20,179 nt of DNA from Pinguiococcus pyrenoidosus. Taxonomy: Eukaryota > Sar > Pinguiophyceae > Pinguiochrysidales > Pinguiochrysidaceae. The DNA lies in NCBI GenBank assembly GCA_019677205.1, contig JAAMXY010000709.1, positions 1 to 20,179 on the forward strand. The letters run 5' to 3'. The notes under the pieces are model-generated. The model had not been told where the DNA came from, did no database searches, and worked only from the letters and a program-made list of their open reading frames with translations. The stretch's first letter is position 1, and every line of letters starts with the position of its first letter. Position numbers and translations under genes: made by a program. Positions 1 through 8,966 of this stretch are shown here, in pieces.

Positions 1-97
1 CATTTGGCGCCTTCGACTGCATGTTCTCCGCGCTTTTCTACGTTGAAAGACGGTGACGGTCCCAGCGGAAGTATAGCAGAAGCCGACGGAGGTCTAC

Positions 98-1002
98 ATG
101 GAGCAGCAGAGCAACAACCCGCCAGTGGAAGTGGGTGTGCATGGGGAGGACGAGCTCGTGATGCCGGTGTCCTTCAACCCCGCGAGGACAATCGGCACCA
201 CAGAGACGTGCAAGAACGGGGAAGAGAGCCTGCCGGATGCGCTGGAGCGGCTCCTCAGGGGTAAGACGTGGAGCAACCCGAAGAAGCCGCAGCGGATCGT
301 CCAGGTAGGCAGGCTTTTTGCTCGGCATGGAGCAGGGCTGGGAAGGATCTCAGCTGCATCTCTCTCCAGGACGTCGCGCGGGCCTTCGGATTTGGTGTCG
401 CCTTGAAGGGGCCTCGTGGACGTTATATCCGGTGCTCCAGAGCGGGCACCAAGCAAAAAAACTACAAGGGGAGCAAGGGCGTGAGGCAGATTGCCTCCTT
501 GTGCTGCGACTGCCCGTTTGTCGTAAAGCTGTCCATCCAGGAGCGAAAACTGCGGCAAGGTGATGAGTTCGAGGATGCCGTGGGCGTCTTGGACATAGTT
601 GCCGAGCACAACCACGCAGTCGGCCCCGGCGAGCTTGCAGTTGTGAAGCGGAGAGCGGGCAAAGTGTTGCAGCTCTCGGAGGAGCGGTGGCTGTCCCTCA
701 TGGGCCTGGCCTTGGGCAATGTGGACACGAATTCCTGGAGGACAACCCTCCGAAGCATTCTGCCGGAGCGGACAGCAATCACTGCTGGCCTGATTCGATC
801 TTTTCGCAACAAGACCAAGGCCCTCCTCCCAGCGTTTCAACGAGACGGGTCCATCACGAAGGAGCTGCTGCGCATGCGAGAGGAGTCCCAAGCCGGTGGT
901 GCAGACGAATTTGTCGGCGACATTATTGGCGCGGAGGGCTCCGAAGCTCTGAACGCTTACCTCTCCGTGCTGAGCCAAGACTTGGAGGAGTCTTCCTGGA
1001 AG
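98..1002 (+). CDS. FAR1-like zinc-finger protein, Mutator-type transposase relative (incomplete)
   Basis: Two exons are supported: 98-304 and 370-1002, separated by a 65-base GT-AG intron (donor CAG|GTAGGC, acceptor CTCTCCAG), phase 0 on both sides. This gives 280 residues. Residues about 70-160 hold a WRKY/GCM1-like zinc fold as in FAR1-type proteins: a Cys in RCSRAG, a CCDCPF cluster with basic residues around it, and a final EHNHAV His pair. In plants and protists this domain binds DNA and usually precedes a MULE transposase DDE domain and a SWIM finger. Neither is visible here. A consensus donor (AAG|GTAAGA) at 1002/1003 shows the gene continued, but I could not find a convincing next exon in the right phase. 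It may be a decayed element or a gene with unrecognised downstream exons. The ATG at 98 is the first in frame. The zinc-fold assignment is by pattern, not by alignment. Confidence 0.6.
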
Positions 1003-1230
1003 GTAAGATGGTTGCTACTTTGCTGCAGAAAATGCATTATGACTAAGTATTTGATCACCACGGTGAATTGGGATCACCGCTCCCCCCCGTTTTTTCAACC
1101 CTTGGTGTCTCTTCCTATGCTAGCGCTATGTTTGAGGCACAAATCGATTTGCTACAGCCTCAGGTCGGCCTGGGCGTCACAGACACGACAAGAAGAAGCT
1201 TGAGTGGTCCGGGTCGGCTGTCCGGCCCTT

Positions 1231-1275
1231 GGTACTACTCTACCGGTACCTAGTACTACTGTGCTGTACTGTACT
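1231..1275. repeat. Cluster of GGTAC/GTAC motifs
   Basis: Within 45 bases the sequence has GGTAC at 1231 and 1245, AGTAC at 1252 and TGTAC at about 1265 and 1270, linked by TACT units. It resembles the GTAC-rich block near 17968-18063. No function is known; it lies in presumed intron or intergenic sequence. Confidence 0.4.
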
Positions 1276-1322
1276 ATTCTGTCACACTGTTCTCACTCTG
1301 TGCCTGAACTGTCTCTCTACAG

Positions 1323-1488
1323 TGGCTACACTATGACTGTTGCACCCATGACGCTCACTCAGCGCTCCAGCGTGCTCTCCGAGCGATTTGCCTCCGTGCA
1401 CAGCTCGCTCGACAACATTGAGCGCCGTCGCGCGCGACCACACCTCAAGTTCCGTCTTCGGATGATCCTTTGGGGAATGATGAGAGAG
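1323..1488 (+). other. Possible downstream exon of the FAR1-like gene
   Basis: A stop-free stretch is bounded by a pyrimidine-rich acceptor (CTCTCTACAG) before 1323 and a donor-like GAG|GTGTGAG after 1488. Read from 1324 it gives 55 residues rich in Arg and Ser, including LTQRSSVLSERF and NIERRRARPHLKF. It might be part of the gene starting at 98, but the phase does not join directly to the exon ending at 1002 and no family is recognised. Confidence 0.25.
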
Positions 1489-1494
1489 GTGTGA

Positions 1495-2675
1495 GGCGGG
1501 GGTTTCTGCTGGAGAGCGGCCAATTGGGCGCCAAAGCGCGGCAGTCAGCGCCCAACCATGACATGCAGCAGCCGCATAGCGTCACTGTCAATCTCGACGC
1601 CGAGATACAGGATTGGTCCGATATGAATTTACATGTATGGACCAATGGAGTCTACCAATATTGATTCTATAGAGGGACACGATTGGTTACGTACCGATTC
1701 TTATTGTAGCACTCAGCCTTAACCGTCACTTCGTGGAGTCTACCAGTATCCATCCATACAATCGACAAATTATCTTTGCTGATCGAATGCTACCGTTCAC
1801 GTTACGTTTCCTCAAAGGATCACTTTTCTACTCTCAAGATTCAATCCTAAGCGCTAATCAGACCCCGACGGGTTGAATTCTTTCGGTTCCCGCACTTTTT
1901 GGTGTCGACGCGTGGTGCAGCCTTGGAAGAGCGCTTTGGGCGCGCGGGTCTCTCGTCCGATTTTGGTCCGCTATTTTGCAGCGGTGGCCTAGGTTGCGGT
2001 CGCCGGAGACTTCAGGTAGCTGCGGCTCACGCGCGTGTTCGTTTCGCCTTGGCAACTTCGGGAGGACTGCGGACTCTTCTGCGCGCCCGACTGCAGAACA
2101 CAGACGACTGCTGCGCCGCACGCGAATCGGGCATCTCGTGATGCACGACTAGAGAGTGCAGTCGGATTTGCGCATGCTGGGGATTTGAACGCTCTGCGGA
2201 TCCGAGAGACTGGACAGCGTGTGCGAGGCGGAGATATCTCGTGCGAGAGCCGCTGAAAATGCGCGGCGCGGTGTCGTTATCCACCTCACGTGTGGCGCAA
2301 ACGATTGACTGAGAGGCGCGTGGAGCAGGTTTGGCTCTCAGAGACCTGGACAGCGACGCGGACGAAGCCGCGGACTAGGAAAAGAAGTCTCCTGCGTGTC
2401 GCTTTCGCGCCTTCTGAAATGACAAAATCGAAAAAGGAGGCGCGAAAGGTCGCTGCGAAGTGCTGTTCGAGTCGCATCGGAAACGCCGGCTGCTTCACTT
2501 CAGGGGCACGTTGAGATCCGGAGGGATCGTGTGGTGTGGAATGCGTGGATCTTTCGATCACTGCGTGAGGAACCTCTTGGACCTGCCCAGCGGCGGCTTT
2601 TGGAGGCATCCCTGACAAGTCGCGCAAGATCTAACTCCTCTCCCCTGTCGTCTCTTCGGTTGTTGGAGCAGTGCG
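1495..2675. other. Intergenic region upstream of the myosin gene
   Basis: No gene is recognised in this 1.2 kb. Short open frames on both strands show no family motifs and overlap one another. The part from 1495 to about 1860 is less GC-rich and holds several CCAAT/ATTGG boxes (near 1521, 1612, 1642 and 1682). It also has a perfect 8-base inverted repeat (ATTGGTCC 1612-1619 with GGACCAAT 1639-1646) and a direct repeat TGGAGTCTACCA-R-TAT at 1646 and 1734. The stretch just before 2676 presumably contains the myosin promoter and 5' UTR, but no TATA box stands out. Confidence 0.5.
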
Positions 2676-5600
2676 ATGGAGCCAGGAGTGCGTGTGTGGG
2701 TCCGAGACCCGGACGGGCTGCAGGCGTGGCTCCCGGCAACGGTGCAGTCCAAGCTCGCGCTCGGGTCGGCGGGAGGCGGCGGCTTGCAGGATGTCGAGGT
2801 GGAGCTCGAGGACGATGACCACTATGGCCAGCACATCTCCTTCCCCTGCATGCTCGGTCACAGCGAGGCCGACGACATCAAGCTGCGCAATCGGGACGAG
2901 GACGACGAGATCGAGGATCTCATCGATCTGCCGTTCCTGCACGAGCCGGCGATTCTGCATGCGCTGCACAAGCGCTTCGAGAAGGGGCAGATCTACACCT
3001 TCACGGGCCCGATTCTGATTGCCGTCAACCCGTTCCAGCGCCTGCCGTTGTACACAGACCAGATCCTCCAGAGCTACTACAGCGCCGGGCTCATGCGCAG
3101 CCAGGGCATGGCGGATCTCACGGAGAAAGTGCACCCTCACGTGTACGCCATCTCCGACAACGCGTACCGCGCGATGATGCAGGCTGGCAGGCGCGAGAAG
3201 GGTGCTCCGCCCGTGAAGCAGAACCAGGCGATCCTCATCTCGGGCGAGTCCGGAGCCGGCAAGACCGAGTCCACGAAGATCGTCATGCGCTACCTCACGG
3301 CCGTGGGGAACCAGACTGGCTCGTCGGACTTTGAGCAGGGCTCCGTCATGGATCGCGTCTTGCAGTCCAATCCCATTCTAGAAGCCTTCGGGAACGCGCG
3401 CACGAACCGAAACGACAACTCGTCTCGATTCGGAAAGTACATCGAGCTCCTGTTCAACCGGCGGGGAAACCTGGTGGGCGCGGCCATCGAGACCTACCTG
3501 CTCGAGAAAGTCCGCCTCGCGTCCCAGCTGCCGGGGGAGCGGAACTTCCACATCTTCTACCAGCTCACCGCGTCGCGCAACGAGGCGGTCGTGGAGCAGT
3601 TCGGGGTGAATCGCGAGGAGCTGGCGCTCGGGCAGCCGCAGAGCTATCGCTACATCAACCAGGGCGGCATCTACACGCTGCGCGGCGTCGACGATGCCGA
3701 GGAGCTCAACGCCACGCAGCATGCGATGGACGTCCTGCGCTTCTCGCAGGAGTCCCAGGCGGACATCGTGCGACTGACGGCGGGCCTCGTGCATCTTGGC
3801 CAGATCTCCTTCAAGGCCACGACGTCCCACGACGGAGATGGCTCCGCGCTGGCGGACTCGGCGGAAGCCCAGACGGCGATGGCCACTGCCTGCCGCCTGC
3901 TCGGCGTGCAGCAGGACGTACTGGAGCATGCGCTGACCAAGCGCACCATCGAGACGCGCGGGGACAAGTACACCGCGCTCCTCACGGTGGAGCAGGCGAC
4001 CGACGCCTGCGCGGCGGTGGTCAAGGCAATCTACCTGAACATGTTCGAGTGGATCGTCTCGAAGGTGAACGAGAGCATCAAGTCGGAGGAGGACTGGCGC
4101 TCGTCCATCGGCGTGCTCGACATCTTCGGCTTCGAGTGCTTCGAGAAGAACAACTTCGAGCAGCTCTGCATCAACTACACGAACGAGACGCTGCAGCAGC
4201 ACTTCAATCGCTACGTGTTCAAGCTGGAGCAGGCCGAGTACGAGCGCGAGGGCATCGAGTGGGCCTTCATCGAGTTCCCGGACAACCAGGACTGCCTCGA
4301 CCTGATCGAGACCCGTCCGGACGGTCTCTTCGCTCAGCTCGACGATGAGTGCATCATGGGCCAGAGAGGAAACGACAGGAACTTTGTCAATAGACTCTAC
4401 AAGAAGTACTGTCCAGACCCGCGGCACACGCACGCACGATTCGCTGCGAACGTGGCGCAGCGCCGGGACTTCCAGTTTAGCATCCGGCACTACGCCGGAA
4501 TCGTCGTCTACGAGTCGGAGGGCTTCCTCGTGAAGAACAAGGACGAGCTGCCGCCCGAGGCGACCGCCGTGTTCGTGTCCTCGTCCCGCGACCTCATGCG
4601 CGACTCCCACGAGCTGTACCAGAAGAACCAGAGCGCCAGGGCAAACTCCGGCGGGTCCACGCCGAGGAAACCCGGACGAGCGAAGCGCGCACCCACCGTG
4701 AGCTTCCAGTTCAAGAACCAGCTGCACTCGCTGATGGGGAAGGTGAACGGCTGCGCCCCGCACTACATCCGGTGCATCAAGCCGAACGATCTCAACTCGG
4801 CCGACATCTTCGCGAAGCTGCGGACCGTCGACCAGCTCCGCTACGGTGGCGTCCTGGAAGCCGTGCGGGTGGCGCGTAGCGGCTTCCCGGTGCGCCTGCC
4901 GCACGGCGACTTCTACATGCAGTACCGGCCCCTGCTTAACGCCGAGGCGGCTCAGTCGATGCCCATCACCACGTCCTCCAGCCCGGAGAAGGCGCAGGAC
5001 CAGTGCAAGCAGCTGGTCAACGCCGTGTACGAGGAGATGGAGGAGGAGGTCATGGCGTTCGAGCTCCGCTGCCGGCAGTCGGAGGTGGCGGGGAACGACC
5101 ACGCGCACCGCTTGCACCGTCTGGCGAACGCCAAGGGCATTGGAAGTCTCTTGGGGAACACGCCGACGTTCCTGTTCGACAGGAATGAGGTGCAGCTGGG
5201 CAAGAACAAGGTGTTCATGCGCAAGGGAGCCTACGAAGTCCTGGAGGCGTCGCGGACCCGGCGCCTCGGCGCCTGGGCGCGCCGCATCCAGTCGCTCTGG
5301 CGGTCGCACGTGCAGTACTGCCGCTTCCAGGGCATGCGCCGCGTGGCCATCGACATGCAGCGCTTCTACCGCGGAGCCAAGGCGAGGGCCATCGTCAACG
5401 CCATCCGCAATAAGCGATCCGCCATTCGCATCCAGTCCTTCTTCCGCATGGTCATCCACCGCGTCGCCTACCTCCGCCTCCTGTACGCCGTGGAGCAGGC
5501 CCAAGCGCGCTTCCGCGGGCGGAAGGCACGGCTGGCGTACCTCAAGCTCCGGTACGAGACCTCGGCCGTCAAGATCCAGCGAACGTGGCGGGCCCGGGAG

Positions 5601-7742
5601 CTTATCCGCCACGAAGCGAAGGTCCGCGGCGCCGTGGTGGCCATCCAGTGCCGGGTGCGCCGCATGCGCGCCAAGCGCCTGCTTAGCGAGCTCCGCGTCG
5701 AGGCGCGCAGCGTCGGGAAGCTGCAGCAGAACAACGAGGAGCTCAAGAAGGAGATCGAGGAGCTCAAGACCAAGGCCGTCAAGGCTTCCGCCGTCGCCAA
5801 CGAGAAGGCCTACAAGGAAGCCTCCGGCGAGGTCAAGGAGCTCCGCGAGAAGCTGGCGAAGATCGCTCGCGAGCTGCTCATCGAGCAGCAGAAGGTCGTA
5901 GCGGCCGAGAGGGAGAAGGTCGAGCTCAAGGACGTCATCGTCATCGTCCGGCAGGAGCTGTCGGAGACGAACCAGCTGCTCATGGAAGAGAAGAGCAGGA
6001 ACTCGCAGCTGCAGGAAGACTACGAGCTCGCCCGGGAGGCGGCCGAGAGAACGGCCGCCGCGGCGGGGAAGCAGCCGATTTCCCTCGCGAGGAGCAGCAA
6101 CTCGAGGTCGGCGTCTCCCGTAGGTAAGGTTGCGCTCAAACCGTCCAATATCGAGTCCATCCGCGAAGATCCCGACCTGCCAGGTTCCGCCATGCCATTA
6201 GACGTGCTGGAGAATGGGGACGACGCCTTGTCCGAACTGGAGCAATTCAGTGACGGCGAAGAGTCCCACCATTCCGCCAAGCGCACCCCGCTGGCCACCC
6301 GCCGGCACAGCAGCCTGCGCCAGAGCTCCATCGATGGAGGCGAGACCAAGGAGGAGCCACGCGCAGTTGCCCACCTGGGACCGCACGGCCGACGGGCGTC
6401 GGCCGTGCCGGACGTGTACAGGTCCAAGCAGCGGCCGGAGACCGACGAGGCGAGGCCTTCGCTGCTCGACATGATCGCGCACAAGCTGAACATCTCGTCG
6501 GAGCCGATGTGGGCGCCCACCGAGCAGGGCCATGCCGGCCATCACCAAGACCACGAACCTCGCGAGTCCTCCGTCAGCGCCTTCGACGGCGCGATCGAGA
6601 TTCCGGACGAGGAGGAGCCGGTGTCGCGCATTCAGCGCCTGCACAGCTACGAGAGCCACCTGCAGGAGTTCCAGGAGCGCCTGCGCAAGGGAATCGAAGT
6701 CCGGGTCTGGGACGAGGGGGCGGGCCGCCAGGGCGTGCTGTGCAGCATGATGCTCAAGGAGGACGACGGCCTGCCAAGGCTCTCCTGGGAGCACAGCATC
6801 ACGTGGCGGCGAACGCTCTTCGGGCAGCGCACGGCCATTCCCGACCTGCCATTCTTCGAGCTCGAGCACATCTGGACGGGGCATTCGGAGCTGTACGGGC
6901 TCGCCAAGAAGGACGAGTCCCGGTACATCACCATCGTGGCCAGCCCAACGCCCACGACGACCGCACGTAGCGTCGTCATCATGTGCTACAACCGGACGCA
7001 GCGCAACGGCCTTCTCCAGGGCCTGCGCAAGCTCGTGGCCGACATCGAGGTCCTCGGCAACCGCGCCCAAGGGCACAACCTTCACGGTCTGACGGAGCAG
7101 CCGCAGCAGAACGAGACGTCGCTGACGTCGCTGCTGTTCGGCGGCCCCGCTCCGCCGAGCCCCACGCCGGAGATCAATCTGCAGCCGACTCGGGAGCAGC
7201 GGGACCTGAAGCGCCTCGCCATCTCCGAGGCCGCTCAGGGCGGACGCATGCGTGCGGCGTCGTCCACGCCGGGCTCCGCGCGCGGTGGAAACTTCCAGCG
7301 GCTGCATTCGCCGGAGCTCACCAGCCCCAAGGGCACCATTTTGCCGCGGTACCTGGAGAAGGTGCCGCCCGAGGCCGCGGAGGAGATCACCGTGAAGCTG
7401 AGCGACGTGCAGAAGACCATCGCCGCCGAGCGGCTGAACTACGAGAAGCTGATGATCCAGATGCTGGAGAATCAGAACGACTTGAACGACAAGGAGGACG
7501 AGATCGTCAACCTCAAGCGGCAGATGGAGGACATGCGTACGCTGCTGGTAACCCGCGATGACTCCATCCGGAACGACTCGCAGGTCCGCATGCGCCTCGC
7601 CAAGCGCATCGAGGACCTGGAGAACGACCAGACGATTCTGCAGGAGGAGAATGAGAAGATGGCCCTGGAGGTGCACGAGCTGCGGAAGCTCAAGGCGCAA
7701 GTGGAGGCCTACAAGAAGCAGCTGGCGTCTATCATGGTGTAA
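2676..7742 (+). CDS. Unconventional myosin heavy chain with IQ neck, coiled coils and a PH-like tail
   Basis: A single exon encodes 1688 residues. Order: SH3-like N-terminus (about 1-50); motor domain with P-loop GESGAGKT (190-197), switch I NDNSSRFG (246-253), switch II DIFGFE (482-487) and the APHYIRCIKPN actin-site region; relay to VFMRKGAYEVLEA (846-858); about six IQ-type light-chain repeats (869-1005); a coiled coil (about 1012-1128); a Ser-rich linker; a domain at about 1339-1460 that reads like a phospholipase-C-type PH domain (VRVWDEGAGRQGVL, LSWEH, then an arginine-containing final helix); and a second coiled coil (1566-1688). All nucleotide-binding motifs are intact, so it should be an active actin motor, probably dimeric. 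The neck resembles class V/VIII/XI, but there is no dilute (DIL) domain. I do not assign a class. The ATG at 2676 fits the expected N-terminal length. The PH-like call is by pattern only. Confidence 0.97.
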   Translation: MEPGVRVWVRDPDGLQAWLPATVQSKLALGSAGGGGLQDVEVELEDDDHYGQHISFPCMLGHSEADDIKLRNRDEDDEIEDLIDLPFLHEPAILHALHKRFEKGQIYTFTGPILIAVNPFQRLPLYTDQILQSYYSAGLMRSQGMADLTEKVHPHVYAISDNAYRAMMQAGRREKGAPPVKQNQAILISGESGAGKTESTKIVMRYLTAVGNQTGSSDFEQGSVMDRVLQSNPILEAFGNARTNRNDNSSRFGKYIELLFNRRGNLVGAAIETYLLEKVRLASQLPGERNFHIFYQLTASRNEAVVEQFGVNREELALGQPQSYRYINQGGIYTLRGVDDAEELNATQHAMDVLRFSQESQADIVRLTAGLVHLGQISFKATTSHDGDGSALADSAEAQTAMATACRLLGVQQDVLEHALTKRTIETRGDKYTALLTVEQATDACAAVVKAIYLNMFEWIVSKVNESIKSEEDWRSSIGVLDIFGFECFEKNNFEQLCINYTNETLQQHFNRYVFKLEQAEYEREGIEWAFIEFPDNQDCLDLIETRPDGLFAQLDDECIMGQRGNDRNFVNRLYKKYCPDPRHTHARFAANVAQRRDFQFSIRHYAGIVVYESEGFLVKNKDELPPEATAVFVSSSRDLMRDSHELYQKNQSARANSGGSTPRKPGRAKRAPTVSFQFKNQLHSLMGKVNGCAPHYIRCIKPNDLNSADIFAKLRTVDQLRYGGVLEAVRVARSGFPVRLPHGDFYMQYRPLLNAEAAQSMPITTSSSPEKAQDQCKQLVNAVYEEMEEEVMAFELRCRQSEVAGNDHAHRLHRLANAKGIGSLLGNTPTFLFDRNEVQLGKNKVFMRKGAYEVLEASRTRRLGAWARRIQSLWRSHVQYCRFQGMRRVAIDMQRFYRGAKARAIVNAIRNKRSAIRIQSFFRMVIHRVAYLRLLYAVEQAQARFRGRKARLAYLKLRYETSAVKIQRTWRARELIRHEAKVRGAVVAIQCRVRRMRAKRLLSELRVEARSVGKLQQNNEELKKEIEELKTKAVKASAVANEKAYKEASGEVKELREKLAKIARELLIEQQKVVAAEREKVELKDVIVIVRQELSETNQLLMEEKSRNSQLQEDYELAREAAERTAAAAGKQPISLARSSNSRSASPVGKVALKPSNIESIREDPDLPGSAMPLDVLENGDDALSELEQFSDGEESHHSAKRTPLATRRHSSLRQSSIDGGETKEEPRAVAHLGPHGRRASAVPDVYRSKQRPETDEARPSLLDMIAHKLNISSEPMWAPTEQGHAGHHQDHEPRESSVSAFDGAIEIPDEEEPVSRIQRLHSYESHLQEFQERLRKGIEVRVWDEGAGRQGVLCSMMLKEDDGLPRLSWEHSITWRRTLFGQRTAIPDLPFFELEHIWTGHSELYGLAKKDESRYITIVASPTPTTTARSVVIMCYNRTQRNGLLQGLRKLVADIEVLGNRAQGHNLHGLTEQPQQNETSLTSLLFGGPAPPSPTPEINLQPTREQRDLKRLAISEAAQGGRMRAASSTPGSARGGNFQRLHSPELTSPKGTILPRYLEKVPPEAAEEITVKLSDVQKTIAAERLNYEKLMIQMLENQNDLNDKEDEIVNLKRQMEDMRTLLVTRDDSIRNDSQVRMRLAKRIEDLENDQTILQEENEKMALEVHELRKLKAQVEAYKKQLASIMV

Positions 7743-8064
7743 GCATGCCTGCCCCCAAGTCTAGGCTTCTTGGAATGCCGTCGGCGGTGGCAGCGACGTC
7801 GACTCGCATATTTAGTACCATAGGTTGTGACATCCCATTTCTCGTTAGCTAGTTTAGGTGTGAGGAAGGAAAGAGAAGCTGGGAAGTTTTGTTTCGTCAT
7901 CCTCCACTTCTTCGGCCGCCGCGTCCTCCTGCGCTCCAGAAGGAAGGCGACCGCGGACACAAGCACAAGCTCGGGTGCGAGTACAAGTACGAATACACGT
8001 ACAAGCAGGAGCCCAAAAAGAAAGCGACACTCCACGCGCGTCGAAGCAGCAGTACCAGCACCGT
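7743..8064. other. Convergent 3' spacer between myosin and the RG-protein gene
   Basis: These 322 bases lie between the myosin stop and the stop of the minus-strand gene at 8065, and must hold the 3' UTRs of both. The open frames seen on the plus strand here and up to about 8418 run through the exons and introns of the minus-strand gene and have low-complexity Arg/Lys/Ser content; I treat them as chance frames. No clear AATAAA signal is seen. Confidence 0.5.
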
Positions 8065-8966
8065 TCAGGAAGACTCCATCACCGCAGCTGCCTTGGCTTG
8101 CTGCCCGCCGGAGCTCTTCTTCTGCGCCGCCGCTGCTCTCCCTCCACGACCTCCACGTCCGCGTCCTCGTCTGTCGCATCAGGAGGCGAGAGGCAAAAGA
8201 AAAACGAAGAAGCGGTTAGGCACAAGGAAAGCACTTCTAGCAAGGAGGTACCGACACAGGTAAGGCAAGAAAAGCAAGAAAAGCAAGAAACGCGAAGAGA
8301 AGAACCGAAAAAGGGGCGGAAACCCCCCCAACAGATGAAAATAAAGGGGGGAAAAAGCATACCCTCGAGCCCCGCGGCCGCCGCGCTTGGCTCCGCCTGT
8401 CTTCTTGACGGCCGCTAGCTCACTAGGCAGGTCGGCATTGAGCTTTTCCTGCTCCTTTTCTCTGCGTTTGGCTTCCGTCTGTCAACAAAAAGGCAGATTT
8501 CCTCTGTAAATTCCCGATTCTCGTCGAGAATCTCCGCATTTGCCACGCAAACCTCGGCTTTTCGAGCCGCCTCTGCGCGCTTCGCGTGCAGCACGGCTCT
8601 CTTGGCCTGCGCCTCCGCAATTCGCTCCGCCTGGTTCTGTCCGGACCTGTGAAGACGTTGCAAAATCGGCGATTTAATGGGGGGAAATGGGTGAAAATGA
8701 CCCATTTAATCCCCCAAATCGGCGTTTTCCTCTCCCAAAATGGCTTTTTTCGGACGGAAAAAGGCCTTTCTCGCGCGCTCACCGGGTAGCGAAGCCCTCT
8801 TGACCGCCGCCGGCGTTCTTCTGCGACGCTTGTCTGCGCGTAGGATAGGGAAGTAGAGCCGAGGTCAATCCGAAATCGGTTCTGAGGCTATATTAAAGGT
8901 TGCGCACCGCTTGGCGGCCCTCTCGCGCGCGGCCTGCGCCTTCTGGACGTTGCTCCCCTTGCCCAT
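8065..8966 (-). CDS. Small basic coiled-coil protein with C-terminal RG repeats (five exons)
   Basis: I assembled this gene by joining exons on the minus strand: 8966-8908, 8833-8783, 8646-8553, 8478-8363 and 8170-8065. Introns are 74, 136, 74 and 192 bases, all GT-AG (donors such as CG|GTGAGC and G|GTATGC; acceptors GCGCAG, CACAG, TGACAG and CGACAG). Every junction keeps phase, giving 141 residues and a TGA stop. The N-terminus (MGKGSNVQKAQAARERAAKR) resembles the start of SERF/4F5 or At2g23090-like small proteins. The middle is an Ala/Glu/Arg/Lys helix likely to form a coiled coil (AERIAEAQAKRA; TEAKRREKEQEKL). The C-terminus is an RG tract (GRGRGRGGRGGR) then Gln/Lys/Ala. RG tracts usually bind RNA and are arginine-methylated, so a nucleolar or ribonucleoprotein role is a reasonable inference. 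No family is assigned. Phase agreement across four introns is the main support. Confidence 0.75.
8667..8766 (-). repeat. Two hairpin-forming inverted repeats within intron 2 of the RG-protein gene
   Basis: Hairpin A (8667-8724) has an 8-base perfect stem (AAATGGGT 8685-8692 with ACCCATTT 8700-8707) around a 7-base loop. It then has a symmetrical AAT/AAT internal loop, a G5:C5 stem and a GATTT:AAATC stem extended by further pairs with one mismatch. Hairpin B (8742-8766) pairs GGCTTTTTTC with GAAAAAGGCC around a 5-base loop. Both lie inside the 136-base intron. They could be a small intronic RNA, a folding aid for splicing or a trace of a miniature inverted-repeat element. Confidence 0.55.

Noticed and set aside
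2165-2200. Minus-strand tRNA suggested by GGGATTTGAAC, like a reversed T-loop
   Set aside because: The five-base T stem does not pair and no acceptor or anticodon arm can be drawn.
3378-5612. 744-codon open frame on the minus strand inside the myosin gene
   Set aside because: It mirrors the GC-rich codons of the motor domain, has low-complexity Leu/Val/Arg content and no family motifs; the plus-strand frame is a certain myosin.
6198-7700. 500-codon open frame on the minus strand
   Set aside because: Antisense shadow of the myosin tail, with no recognisable domain.
7827-8418. Overlapping plus-strand frames rich in Arg, Lys and Ser
   Set aside because: They run through exons and introns of the minus-strand RG-protein gene and look like low-complexity chance frames.
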